A stretch of 39,145 nt of DNA. Source: a virus. The notes beneath the pieces are model-generated. The model was not told the DNA's origin and ran no database searches. It worked only from the letters and a program-made list of their open reading frames with translations. Of the stretch, positions 14,864 to 22,356 are shown one piece after another; positions within the stretch are counted from its first letter, which is position 1, and each line of letters begins with the position of its first letter. Both the position numbers and the translations under genes were made by a program. The stretch lies in the IMG/VR virus record IMGVR_UViG_3300036851_000192, positions 1 through 39,145 of that record; one strand, written 5' to 3'.

Positions 14864-15102
14864 GCGGCCGCGCTTCGGAGCGACTGGCGCATCGCGTCGC
14901 GCGCCCGGAACCAATCGCGGATCTTTCGCGCCGTCGGCAGGCTGGGGTTCTCGGTGTCGCCCTGGCCGACCTTTTCGAGCGTGCCGTAAGGCACCCCGGA
15001 CTCCTCGGCGATGGTCGGCCAGTTGCCCTTTTCTTCTGCGAGCCGGGCGCGCAGGTACGTCCCGCTCAGTTCGTCGTCTTGGTCTTCTGGAAGTCTAGCC
15101 AT
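14860..15102 (-). CDS. Cro-like helix-turn-helix regulator
   Basis: The 80-residue protein has a helix-turn-helix at about residues 28-50 (WPTIAEESGVPYGTLEKVGQG) and no other domain. It is divergent from the larger repressor at 15158 and is the first gene of the long minus arm, the position of Cro in lambdoid switches. The ATG is itself inside an operator palindrome (15096-15111) and lies 8 bases after a -10 element, so the mRNA is probably leaderless. There is no ribosome site. By analogy it should compete with the repressor for the five operators. Confidence 0.8.
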   Translation of the reverse strand: MARLPEDQDDELSGTYLRARLAEEKGNWPTIAEESGVPYGTLEKVGQGDTENPSLPTARKIRDWFRARDAMRQSLRSAAA

Positions 15103-15111
15103 GTGTGGCTA
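15096..15111. promoter_or_regulatory. Operator palindrome O1 (TAGCCATGTGTGGCTA)
   Basis: A 16-bp perfect dyad TAGCCA-N4-TGGCTA covers the start codon of the Cro-like gene and touches the -10 element of its promoter. It is one of five such sites. Confidence 0.85.
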
Positions 15112-15140
15112 TGTTACTCAGCCACTAATGGCTAAGTCAA
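15111..15140 (-). promoter_or_regulatory. Promoter of the minus (lytic) arm
   Basis: On the minus strand TTGACT (15140-15135), an 18-bp spacer and TAACAT (15116-15111) form a sigma-70-like promoter. Operator O2 fills the spacer and O1 abuts the -10. Predicted initiation falls at or within a few bases of the cro ATG. It appears to be the only clear promoter for the roughly 29-kb arm. Confidence 0.7.
15119..15134. promoter_or_regulatory. Operator palindrome O2 (CAGCCACTAATGGCTA)
   Basis: A 16-bp dyad with one mismatch to the consensus ends lies exactly in the -35/-10 spacer of the minus promoter. Its centre is 23 bp from that of O1. A half site, TGGCTAA, follows at 15159 inside the start of the repressor gene. 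Confidence 0.8.
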
Positions 15141-15157
15141 GGGGATACCCTCCTTTC

Positions 15158-15721
15158 ATGGCTAAGACGAGGAAAAAACTAGAGCTTCCGACCGGCCTGC
15201 GCGGGGCGCTCGCGCGCAACCTCGCGACGATCATGGATCGCTCGCCCGCCTTCGACAGCCAGCCCAAGATCGCCGCGAAGTCGAAGATCGGCCAGTCGAC
15301 GATCGGCCGCATCCTGCGCGCCGAGGTGCCGGTAACGCTCGACAATCTGGAAGCGCTGGCGAAGGGGCTCACGCTCGAGCCGTGGCAGCTGCTCGTGCCT
15401 GGGCTCGATCCGAGCCGGCCGCCGAAGCTGGGCGAGGCATCGCTGCCGACCGACGAGCGCGAGGTGCTCGAGCTCTACCGGGGCGCGTCGAGCCGCTGGA
15501 AGATCGCGATCAAATACATGGCCGGGCTGCGGCACGAAGCCCAGCAAGAGGAAGCCGGCTCGTACATCCTTTCGAAGATATTCGCGACGCCGGTGCCCGA
15601 TCGGCGCGTGGAAGAAGCGTATGGACGGCCGCCGCAGCCAGGCGAGCACCGTTTCGTCGTGCACGATCGAGAAAGCCCTACATATCATCGGACGACGAGC
15701 AAAAAGCGGGGCAAAAAGTGA
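15158..15721 (+). CDS. CI-like phage repressor (HTH only, no peptidase domain)
   Basis: The 187-residue protein has an XRE-type helix-turn-helix at about residues 35-80 (IAAKSKIGQSTIGRILRAE, then LDNLEALAKGLTLEPWQLL). This is followed by a linker and a helical C-terminal region (LELYRGASSRWKIAIKYMAG). There is no S24/LexA-type Ser-Lys peptidase domain, so classical RecA-driven self-cleavage is not expected. Divergence from the Cro-like gene and the operators between them support a lysogeny repressor. The ATG at 15158 is preferred; an in-frame ATG at 15128 lies inside operator O2. Two lipoproteins follow in the same short operon. Confidence 0.8.
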   Translation: MAKTRKKLELPTGLRGALARNLATIMDRSPAFDSQPKIAAKSKIGQSTIGRILRAEVPVTLDNLEALAKGLTLEPWQLLVPGLDPSRPPKLGEASLPTDEREVLELYRGASSRWKIAIKYMAGLRHEAQQEEAGSYILSKIFATPVPDRRVEEAYGRPPQPGEHRFVVHDRESPTYHRTTSKKRGKK

Positions 15722-15777
15722 GTGCGAGCATGTGCGGAAATTCAGTGCGGGACGCTAATTGCGAGGAGTAGGCTGGC

Positions 15778-16029
15778 TTGGTGCGCACCCCGTTCAGACT
15801 CGTAGGCGACACGATCTCCCCGGACCTCATCGAGGCGCTCGAGCACCTGCTCGACGAAGCGAAAAGTGGACGTCTGATCGGGTTCGCCTACGCCGCGATG
15901 TATAAGGGCCGCACGTACATCGTCGACACCGCCGGCGAGGCCAGGCGAAACCCCACCTTCACCCGCGGCATGCTGCGCGCCCTGGACGATCGGCTCGGCA
16001 TTTCGACCGGATCGCTGCCCGCGGCATGA
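15778..16029 (+). CDS. Small conserved phage protein
   Basis: The 83-residue protein starts at TTG 15778 or GTG 15781 behind GAGGAG. Its core (LIGFAYAAMYKGRTYIVDTA, then RNPTFTRGMLRALDD) resembles a widespread uncharacterised family in phages of proteobacteria. Expressed with the repressor, it may be active in lysogeny. It overlaps the lipoprotein start by 4 bases (ATGA). Confidence 0.65.
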   Translation: MVRTPFRLVGDTISPDLIEALEHLLDEAKSGRLIGFAYAAMYKGRTYIVDTAGEARRNPTFTRGMLRALDDRLGISTGSLPAA

Positions 16030-16226
16030 ACTGGCGCCATGCCCTGCCCGCCTTGCTGCTGCTCGCCGGCTGCGCGACGACGTGGACTCAGGCCGGTAAA
16101 TCCGAGCTCGAGGTGAAGCGCGACCTCTACGAGTGCGAGAAGGACGCAGCGCCGATCCGGTCCCCGATTCGCGCCGAGGCCATGATCGAGCGCTGCATGG
16201 AGCTCAAGGGATACAGCGCCCGGTGA
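16026..16226 (+). CDS. Small lipoprotein
   Basis: The 66-residue protein has a signal segment (MNWRHALPALLLLAGC) with a lipobox LAGC and lipidated Cys16. A short mature part follows with two further cysteines and a MELKGYSAR ending. It should be anchored to the inner or outer membrane facing the periplasm. Because it lies downstream of the repressor it is a candidate lysogenic-conversion or superinfection-exclusion factor; this is inference. Confidence 0.75.
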   Translation: MNWRHALPALLLLAGCATTWTQAGKSELEVKRDLYECEKDAAPIRSPIRAEAMIERCMELKGYSAR

Positions 16227-16286
16227 TGACAGCCGCCGCGCGCGGTGAGATGATCGCGCTGCAAAGAAGCTGAAACGAGGTGCTCC

Positions 16287-16409
16287 ATGCGTACCTTGAT
16301 CATGATGATGCTCGTGGTCGTAATGCTCGCCGGTTGCCGGGTGAAGCTGCCCTGGGACCACGACGACGACGTGTGCAGCACCGCGACCTGCGCGTCGCAA
16401 CAGCAGTAG
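16287..16409 (+). CDS. Very small lipoprotein (40 residues)
   Basis: ATG 16287 follows ACGAGG. The product has a hydrophobic start MRTLIMMMLVVVMLAGC with lipobox LAGC and Cys17, then an acidic, Cys-containing tail ending SQQQ. It is the last gene before the terminator at 16443. It may pair with the lipoprotein just upstream. Confidence 0.6.
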   Translation: MRTLIMMMLVVVMLAGCRVKLPWDHDDDVCSTATCASQQQ

Positions 16410-16442
16410 CCCGCCTCGCCCGCCCGTAAGTAGTTGACCCGC

Positions 16443-16460
16443 GGGGGCTTGTCCCCCTTT
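16443..16460 (+). terminator. Terminator of the repressor operon
   Basis: GGGGG-CTTGT-CCCCC followed by TTT lies after the second lipoprotein and before the next promoter. It separates the lysogeny operon from the second plus operon. The U tract is short, so some read-through is possible. Confidence 0.6.
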
Positions 16461-16482
16461 CCTCGATTGTTTCCCGTGGAAC

Positions 16483-16498
16483 TAGCCATATGTGGCTT
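16483..16498. promoter_or_regulatory. Operator palindrome O3 (TAGCCATATGTGGCTT)
   Basis: A 16-bp dyad with one mismatch to TAGCCA-N4-TGGCTA overlaps the first bases of the -35 of the second plus promoter. Confidence 0.8.
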
Positions 16499-16525
16499 GA
16501 CATGTTAGCCACAGGTGGCTAGAGT
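16497..16525 (+). promoter_or_regulatory. Promoter of the second plus operon (recombination/integrase arm)
   Basis: A perfect -35 TTGACA (16497-16502), a 17-bp spacer and TAGAGT (16520-16525) form a strong sigma-70-like promoter. Operator O4 fills the spacer, with O3 and O5 on either side, so it should be shut off in lysogeny. A ribosome site GGGAGG (16556-16561) precedes the first gene at 16565. Confidence 0.8.
16506..16521. promoter_or_regulatory. Operator palindrome O4 (TAGCCACAGGTGGCTA)
   Basis: A perfect consensus dyad sits between the -35 and -10 elements. Its centre is 23 bp from O3 and 22 bp from O5. Confidence 0.85.
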
Positions 16526-16527
16526 TT

Positions 16528-16543
16528 CAGCCGCACATGGCTG
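16528..16543. promoter_or_regulatory. Operator palindrome O5 (CAGCCGCACATGGCTG)
   Basis: A weaker 16-bp dyad lies over the predicted transcription start of the second plus promoter and completes a three-site array like lambda OL or OR. Confidence 0.7.
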
Positions 16544-16564
16544 GAACGCATTAACGGGAGGCAC

Positions 16565-16705
16565 ATGGAAAACGAGCGCGACAAGCCCTTCGACGCGGCC
16601 GACTTCATGAATGTCGTCGTGCTCCTCTGCGTCGCGGTGATGGTGGCGATCGGCGTCGGCTCCTGCGCGGCGATCGTCTTCACGCTCGAGAAAGTGGCCT
16701 CGTGA
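16565..16705 (+). CDS. Small single-pass membrane protein, first gene of the operon
   Basis: The 46-residue protein has a charged start (MENERDKPFDAADFM) and one hydrophobic segment (VVVLLCVAVMVAIGVG). It is the first gene behind the strong promoter, a slot where lambdoid phages keep small host-directed proteins such as Kil or cIII. The sequence shows no specific match. It overlaps the next gene by 4 bases (GTGA). Confidence 0.65.
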   Translation: MENERDKPFDAADFMNVVVLLCVAVMVAIGVGSCAAIVFTLEKVAS

Positions 16706-17109
16706 GCCGCCTCTCGATGCCCGGCGCGATGCCGGCCGAGATCGCCGAGCGGCTGTCAGACGTGCCGGCGCCGGTCATCACGCCCGCCATCATGGACCAG
16801 GCGCGCGAGGACCTGATCGAGCGCCTCATCGAAGGGAAGAACGTCAATCGCACGAACGCGCGCGACATCTTCGCCGGCGCCATCGAGGAGGGCGAGGTCG
16901 ATTACCGCACCTGCCTCGATCTACTCGAGGGCCTGCTTTCGCTCGACACGAAGTGCGGCGACTCCCGCTCGCTCGCCGTGTACGAGCTCGTGAAGAAGGC
17001 GCGCGGCATGGTCGAGGCCTACGTCGACGGCAAGGAAGACTGGATCCGCGAGCGCGCGGCCGAGATCGCCGCCGACGAGGCCGACGACTGCCTGTCGGAT
17101 CGCGACTGA
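16702..17109 (+). CDS. Hypothetical acidic protein
   Basis: The 135-residue acidic, helical protein starts with GTG inside a GTGA overlap. It has no recognised motif; the C-terminal half is rich in Asp and Glu (AADEADDCLSDRD at the end). Acidic proteins of this size in early phage operons are sometimes DNA mimics or host-enzyme inhibitors, but nothing here is specific. Confidence 0.6.
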   Translation: MSRLSMPGAMPAEIAERLSDVPAPVITPAIMDQAREDLIERLIEGKNVNRTNARDIFAGAIEEGEVDYRTCLDLLEGLLSLDTKCGDSRSLAVYELVKKARGMVEAYVDGKEDWIRERAAEIAADEADDCLSDRD

Positions 17110-17291
17110 TGGATGACCTCGCCTACAAGCGCCAGCTTGAGGAGCTCGCCGCCACGACGAAGGCGAACGGCCGGCTCGAGATGGCGACCGAGGTGCTCGC
17201 CTGGGCAAAGCGCAACGAGCGCGGGATCTCCGACATCGCGATGACCGAGCTCGTGCGGCTTTGCACGCCGAAGCTGCCCGTCAAGGCATGA
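17109..17291 (+). CDS. Small hypothetical protein
   Basis: The 60-residue helical protein starts MDDLAYKRQLEELA. The ATG overlaps the upstream TGA by one base, and its stop overlaps the next ATG by 4 bases. No family recognised. Confidence 0.55.
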   Translation: MDDLAYKRQLEELAATTKANGRLEMATEVLAWAKRNERGISDIAMTELVRLCTPKLPVKA

Positions 17292-17452
17292 AGCCCAAAT
17301 TCACCGATGCGCACCGCTTCCCGCACGGCTACGTGAAGGCCGAGGCGACCGACGTGCGCAAGACCTTCGAGAGGGTGCGCCGGCAGCGCGAGGCGAACCG
17401 GCGAGAGGCGCAGGCCAAGGTCGCGCCGATCGCGCAACGGAGGAAGGCATGA
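17288..17452 (+). CDS. Small basic hypothetical protein
   Basis: The 54-residue protein starts MKPKFTDAHRFPHGY and ends in an Arg/Lys-rich helix. ATGA overlaps occur on both sides. The charge suggests nucleic-acid binding; no family recognised. Confidence 0.5.
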   Translation: MKPKFTDAHRFPHGYVKAEATDVRKTFERVRRQREANRREAQAKVAPIAQRRKA

Positions 17453-17601
17453 GCTTCGATCAACGCTGCTTCGATCTCGCCGTCGTGTTCCTGACCGACG
17501 AGAAGGTGCCGCAGGACAAGCTTCAACGGCACGCCGCGGCGCTCGCGCAGGAGATTCAGGACGCCGTCGAGTCGTACATCGAATTCGAGGTCAAGAAATG
17601 A
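17449..17601 (+). CDS. Small hypothetical protein upstream of the exonuclease
   Basis: The 50-residue helical protein starts MSFDQRCFDLAVVFL. It has an ATGA overlap with the exonuclease gene. It resembles small proteins that precede phage recombinases only by position. Confidence 0.5.
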   Translation: MSFDQRCFDLAVVFLTDEKVPQDKLQRHAAALAQEIQDAVESYIEFEVKK

Positions 17602-18659
17602 ACGCGCCCGCCGACCCGAAGACCCTCGAGCGCCAGCGCTTCATCGGCGGATCCGACGCGGCGGCGATCCTCGGCGTCTCGCCCTGGCACACCCCGCTCG
17701 ACCTCTTCCTGATCAAGACGGGGCGCAAAGGTGAGACGCAGTTCGTCGACCCGGCCCGCGAGCGCCTGTTCCGCCGGGGTAAGCGCCTCGAGCCCGTGGT
17801 GATCGACATGCTGGTCGAGGAGCTCGGCGTGAAGGTAACAAAGCGCAGCCTGCCCGAGGCGCCGAACCGATACATCGACCAGCACCTGCCGTACCTCGCC
17901 GCGGAGATCGACTTCGAGTGGCAGGTGAGCGCCGAGATCGCCGCGCGCCATGACCTCGACCCCGCCCTCATCGGCACGGTCCAAAACGGCGAGGTGAAGA
18001 CGGTGCACCCGTTCGCCTCGGCCAAGTTCGGCGAGGAGGACACCGACGAGATCCCGGTCGAGTACGCCGCCCAGGCGATGCACGGGCTCATGGTCACCGG
18101 CCGGCAGCTTTGCATGTTCGGCGTGCTGGTCGGCGCCGACAATCTCTGCGTCTACTGGCTCAAGCGCGACGAGGAGACGATCGAGGGCCTGCGCGCGAAG
18201 GAAAGCGCTTTCTGGCAATACAACGTGCTCGCCGATCTGGCGCCGGCGCCGGTCAATCTCCCCGACGTCGTTCAGCTTTTCCGCCGCAAGGAGCCGATCC
18301 GCATCACCGCGACACCCGAGATCGCCGACCTCGTCGCGCAGCTGAACGGCCTTCGTGCAGCGCAGCGCACCGCCGAGCAGGGGCAGGAAGAGCTCAAGTT
18401 TCAGATCGGCGAATTCATGCTGGGCAAGGGCGCCATCGAGCTCACGCCCAAGGGCGAGGCCAAGCCCACGGCAGCCGCGGCGCCCGGGGTGCACGCGCTC
18501 CTTTTCGAAGGCAAGCCCATTTTGACGGTCGGCCTGCAGACGCAGAGCCGGCTCGACGGTGAGCGCCTGAAGCGCGATCACCCCGACATCGCGGCCGAGT
18601 GCACCAAGTCGATCAGCTTTGTCACGTTTTCCACTCCGAGAAAGAAAGGTAAGCAATGA
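17598..18659 (+). CDS. YqaJ/lambda-exonuclease-family recombination nuclease
   Basis: The 353-residue protein has the YqaJ pattern: RFIGGSDAAAILGVSPW (14-30), a helix with LEP (Glu65), EIDFE with Asp105, and GEVKTVHP with Glu132 and Lys134, the PD-(D/E)XK metal site. The family degrades one strand of linear duplex DNA to leave a 3' tail for annealing. The next gene overlaps by 4 bases and is a candidate annealing partner, as in lambda exo-bet. The C-terminal third is helical, with an SISFVTFSTPRKKGK ending. Confidence 0.85.
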   Translation: MNAPADPKTLERQRFIGGSDAAAILGVSPWHTPLDLFLIKTGRKGETQFVDPARERLFRRGKRLEPVVIDMLVEELGVKVTKRSLPEAPNRYIDQHLPYLAAEIDFEWQVSAEIAARHDLDPALIGTVQNGEVKTVHPFASAKFGEEDTDEIPVEYAAQAMHGLMVTGRQLCMFGVLVGADNLCVYWLKRDEETIEGLRAKESAFWQYNVLADLAPAPVNLPDVVQLFRRKEPIRITATPEIADLVAQLNGLRAAQRTAEQGQEELKFQIGEFMLGKGAIELTPKGEAKPTAAAAPGVHALLFEGKPILTVGLQTQSRLDGERLKRDHPDIAAECTKSISFVTFSTPRKKGKQ

Positions 18660-19687
18660 ATCAGGTCGTCGAAGGCGAAGTGATCGAGCGCGAGCTCCCG
18701 ATGTCGCCGGCCGATGCCGGCGCACTTGCCATGCTGAACAAGTCCGAGATCGACATGCAGATCGCGACCGCGCGCCGCTACCCGCGCTCGGTGACGAAGT
18801 TCGTCGGCGAGGCGACCTCGCTCGTCAGCCTGACCGAGGAAGTCGCGCAGGAATGCATCTACGCGCTGCCGCGCGACGGCAAAACCATCGAGGGTCCGAG
18901 TGCCCGGTTCGCCGAGATCGTCGCCTACAGCTGGGGCAACTGCCGCTCGGCTGCGCGCGTGGTCGACGAGGACGGCGAGTTCGTCACCGCCCAGGGCGTG
19001 CACTGGGACCTCGAGAAGAACACCGCCATCGGCTACGAGGTGAAGCGGCGCATCACGAACAGCAAGGGGCGCCGATATAGCGCCGACATGATCGGCGTCA
19101 CCGCGAACGCTGCCTGCTCGATCGCGCTGCGTAACGCCATCCTGAAGGGCGTGCCGAAGGCGATCTGGGCGTCGATCTACGAGTCGGCCCGCAAAACGAT
19201 CATGGGCGACTTTCAGACGCTGGCGAACCGGCGCTCGGTGTCGCTGCAGAACTTCCAGAAATTCGGCGTCAAGCCCGAGCAGGTGTTCGAAAAGCTGGGC
19301 GTGCGCGGCGAGGAGGACATCACCCTCGATCACATCGTCGTGCTGCGCGGGCTGCTCACCGCGCTGAAGGAAGGCGACACGACCGTCGAGGAGCAGTTCC
19401 CCGCGCCGCAGCAGGCGAGCGAGCGCAGCGCGAGCGCGGCCCTGAAGAACGCGGCGACCGGCGGCGCGAAGAAAGACGAGCCGAAGCCGGAGGCCGGTGC
19501 GCCGGCGGATGCCGACCGCACGGTCATCGACCACATCGCGTCGCTCGACTCGCTCACCAGCGCCGAGGAGATCACGGCCTATACCGAGAAGAACGTGCCG
19601 ATCATGCTGCGCTCCGAGGAGCGCTGGGAGAAGGCGGTCGCCGCGCGCCTCAAGGTGATCAACGAGAAGCCCAAGGCGAAGAAGTGA
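18656..19687 (+). CDS. Conserved phage recombination partner; candidate single-strand annealing protein
   Basis: The 343-residue protein is translationally coupled to the exonuclease. Residues 30-200 contain strongly conserved-looking blocks: LPRDGKTIEGPSARFAEI, WGNCRSAARV, VKRRITNSKGRRYS, and NAACSIALRNAILKGVPKAIW. This is an uncharacterised family common beside YqaJ nucleases. Residues about 245-290 are a low-complexity Ala/Lys/Pro linker and a helical tail follows. It shows no clear RecT, Erf, Rad52 or Sak motif to me. A role in strand annealing is inferred from the operon pairing. Confidence 0.6.
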   Translation: MNQVVEGEVIERELPMSPADAGALAMLNKSEIDMQIATARRYPRSVTKFVGEATSLVSLTEEVAQECIYALPRDGKTIEGPSARFAEIVAYSWGNCRSAARVVDEDGEFVTAQGVHWDLEKNTAIGYEVKRRITNSKGRRYSADMIGVTANAACSIALRNAILKGVPKAIWASIYESARKTIMGDFQTLANRRSVSLQNFQKFGVKPEQVFEKLGVRGEEDITLDHIVVLRGLLTALKEGDTTVEEQFPAPQQASERSASAALKNAATGGAKKDEPKPEAGAPADADRTVIDHIASLDSLTSAEEITAYTEKNVPIMLRSEERWEKAVAARLKVINEKPKAKK

Positions 19688-19838
19688 GCCGAGCGCCACA
19701 GCTGCAGCTGCCGTGGCGCGTCCCGCCCGGCTCGCCGTCGCGGGCGACGCTGCTCAAGAGGGCCGAAAGCGAGCGCCTGACGCGGCGCGCGATGCGGCGA
19801 TTCCGACGATTCATCAGACCAACGCAAGGGAGATCAGC

Positions 19839-19842
<4 letters not shown>
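19684..19842 (+). CDS. Small arginine-rich hypothetical protein
   Basis: The 52-residue peptide begins at a GTGA overlap and ends with an ATGA overlap. It is strongly basic (RRAMRRFRRFIRP). It may be a short nucleic-acid-binding protein or only a coupling frame. Confidence 0.45.
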
Positions 19843-20498
<656 letters not shown>

Positions 20499-20601
20499 CG
20501 CTTTCAACGGGTAGCGGGCTAGGCCACGAGCGACGAGCTTCTCTGGCAGCCCGAGAGACAGAGACGCGCCCGCGCCCACCATCAACCCAAGGGAGACCCA
20601 G

Positions 20602-21135
20602 ATGCTGAAGTTCTCGCTGCAAAACGAAAAGGTGAAGATCGTCAACGTGAACCCGCGCGCCGAGCTCCACGGCGATGAGCCGAAGTCGGCCTGCGACATC
20701 AAGATCGAGGCGACGCTCGCGAACGATGATCTCGCGGAGTTTCACCCGACGCTGAAGTCGCTGCTTTACGTGAAGGACGAGGACCGTCCCGACCTCATCA
20801 GCCAGGCCGACCCCGGCCACGCGACGATGCTGCGCTTCCCGCAGCTGAAGGGCCCGCACAAGTGGGACGGCGAGATCATCGGCGCCGCGGTGACGGTGCA
20901 CTACGGCACGACCGAGAAGTCCCATATCGTGCTGCCGACCTGCCTCGTGAACGAATTCAGGCTTGAGCCGCTCGAGGGCGGCTCGGTCGTGGTCACCTGC
21001 CGCGTTCAGGCGCACCCCGACGAGAAGGCCTTCGGCAAGCTTTGCATGCTGGTCGGCACCGAGATCGGCGTGTCGATCAAGCCGCCGGAGTCGGAGCTCG
21101 AGCACAGCACCGACGCGCGCCTGGGCGAGGAGTAG
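20602..21135 (+). CDS. Conserved phage protein of the recombination operon
   Basis: The 177-residue protein starts MLKFSLQNEKVKIVNVNPRA behind an AAGGGAGA site after a 103-base gap. It is beta-rich with TKLP-like blocks absent; visible blocks are LLYVKDEDRPDLIS, LRFPQLKGPHKWDGE and EIGVSIKPPE. A family of this type is common near phage recombination genes but uncharacterised. No catalytic motif is seen. Confidence 0.6.
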   Translation: MLKFSLQNEKVKIVNVNPRAELHGDEPKSACDIKIEATLANDDLAEFHPTLKSLLYVKDEDRPDLISQADPGHATMLRFPQLKGPHKWDGEIIGAAVTVHYGTTEKSHIVLPTCLVNEFRLEPLEGGSVVVTCRVQAHPDEKAFGKLCMLVGTEIGVSIKPPESELEHSTDARLGEE

Positions 21136-21138
21136 GCC

Positions 21139-21501
21139 GTGTTCGAGATCAAGGAAACAGCGCAGAGCATGTGGGTGATCCTCGAGCTCTTCGGGCACGC
21201 GCGCATCGCCGGCTTCATGACCGAGCAGACCATCGCCGGGCAGGGCTTCGTGCGGGTCGACGTGCCGGAGATCGAGGCCCGTAACGGTGAGGGCACGATC
21301 GCGGCGCACAGCGCGATGTACGGCGCCGGCGCGATTTACGCGATCAATCCGGTCGACGAGCAGATCGCCCGCCTGGCCGCAGCGCAGATCCGGCACGCGC
21401 CGGTCAGCAGCTACGGCCTTCGCGAGGCGCTTCGCAACATGCCCGACGATCATCGTCGGCGGCTGCTCGCCGGGCCGGATGCCGAGGAGATCGAGCCGTG
21501 A
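21139..21501 (+). CDS. Conserved phage protein, function unknown
   Basis: The 120-residue protein starts at GTG 21139, 3 bases after the previous stop. Its central block (ELFGHARIAGFMTEQTIAG, then VRVDVPEIE, then GAGAIYAINPVDEQIARLAA) is widespread among proteobacterial phages; no function is established. It overlaps the next gene by 4 bases (GTGA). Confidence 0.7.
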   Translation: MFEIKETAQSMWVILELFGHARIAGFMTEQTIAGQGFVRVDVPEIEARNGEGTIAAHSAMYGAGAIYAINPVDEQIARLAAAQIRHAPVSSYGLREALRNMPDDHRRRLLAGPDAEEIEP

Positions 21502-21974
21502 ACCTCGACCAGCAGATCGCCGCCGTGGCGCGCGAGATCGCCATGCGCGAGGGCGTTTACCCGAAGTGGGTCGCCGCCGGGAAGATGAAGCAGGAGAAGG
21601 CCGACCACGAGCTCGCCGCGATGAAGCAGGTGATCGCGACGCTGAACGCTCTGAAGGCGCTCGAACCGCTCGAAGCCAAGGCATCGCTGACGCCCTGGAA
21701 AGATGGCTCCGGCGACACGCGCGAGGCGGATACCGTTTATCACGAGGTCCGGGCCGGAAACGGCAAGGTGATCTTCGACTCGTGCAATAGCGAGGATATG
21801 CGCCTCGAGGGCGAGGCCGACGAGGGCCGCTACATCTGGCGCGACGAGATCGCCAAGGGCAATTTCAAGTTAATCTGCGCCGCGCGTAACGCGCTGCAGC
21901 AGATATTCCGGCCGGCGGCGCCGAAGCTCGATCCAGCCGCGGCTTGGCCGTTCCCGAAGGGCCCGATGCCGTGA
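21498..21974 (+). CDS. Hypothetical phage protein
   Basis: The 158-residue protein starts at GTG in a GTGA overlap. The first 55 residues are helical (QQIAAVAREIAMREGVYPKW, an arrangement common in small phage proteins). The rest is mixed and contains an NALQQIF helix near the end. No motif is assigned. Confidence 0.6.
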   Translation: MNLDQQIAAVAREIAMREGVYPKWVAAGKMKQEKADHELAAMKQVIATLNALKALEPLEAKASLTPWKDGSGDTREADTVYHEVRAGNGKVIFDSCNSEDMRLEGEADEGRYIWRDEIAKGNFKLICAARNALQQIFRPAAPKLDPAAAWPFPKGPMP

Positions 21975-22165
21975 GCGTCGCCGACCTCATCGAGGAACTG
22001 AAGAAATACCCGCCATACATCCCGGTGAAGGTGCTGACCAGCCACGTCATCACCGGCCCCGAGAGCGGCGGCGAGGCCGTCGAGATTGACCTCGGGCCGG
22101 AAGACGCGCTCGAAGCCGACGTCGTGATCTTCGAGGGTTCCCACGTCCTGATCGAAAGCAAATGA
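21971..22165 (+). CDS. Small hypothetical protein
   Basis: The 64-residue protein starts at GTG in a GTGA overlap (VSVADLIEELKKYPPYIPV). The LIEELKKYPP-P-V pattern occurs in small phage proteins of unknown role. It overlaps the next ATG by 4 bases. Confidence 0.55.
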   Translation: MSVADLIEELKKYPPYIPVKVLTSHVITGPESGGEAVEIDLGPEDALEADVVIFEGSHVLIESK

Positions 22166-22356
22166 ACGAGAAGCTTCAGCGCGAGATGGACGAGGCCGCC
22201 CGGAAAGCGATCGACGCGCTCGCCCGATACAAGTTCTGGACCTTCGCCTATAACGCCGCCTGGTGGGTGAAGCTGAACCGGCTCGCCGAGGCGAAGCGCC
22301 CGAACCCCTTCCGCCGGATCGTGCTCGTTGCAAAAGACATGGCGGCAAACGGCTGA
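22162..22356 (+). CDS. Small hypothetical helical protein
   Basis: The 64-residue protein starts MNEKLQREMDEAARKAID and is rich in aromatic residues (FWTFAYNAAWWVKLN) and basic residues. No family recognised. ATGA and TGATG overlaps on both sides. Confidence 0.5.
   Translation: MNEKLQREMDEAARKAIDALARYKFWTFAYNAAWWVKLNRLAEAKRPNPFRRIVLVAKDMAANG

Noticed and set aside
15718-15771. 17-codon frame overlapping the repressor stop (GTGA)
   Set aside because: Too short and without family resemblance to call a gene, although a leader peptide cannot be excluded.
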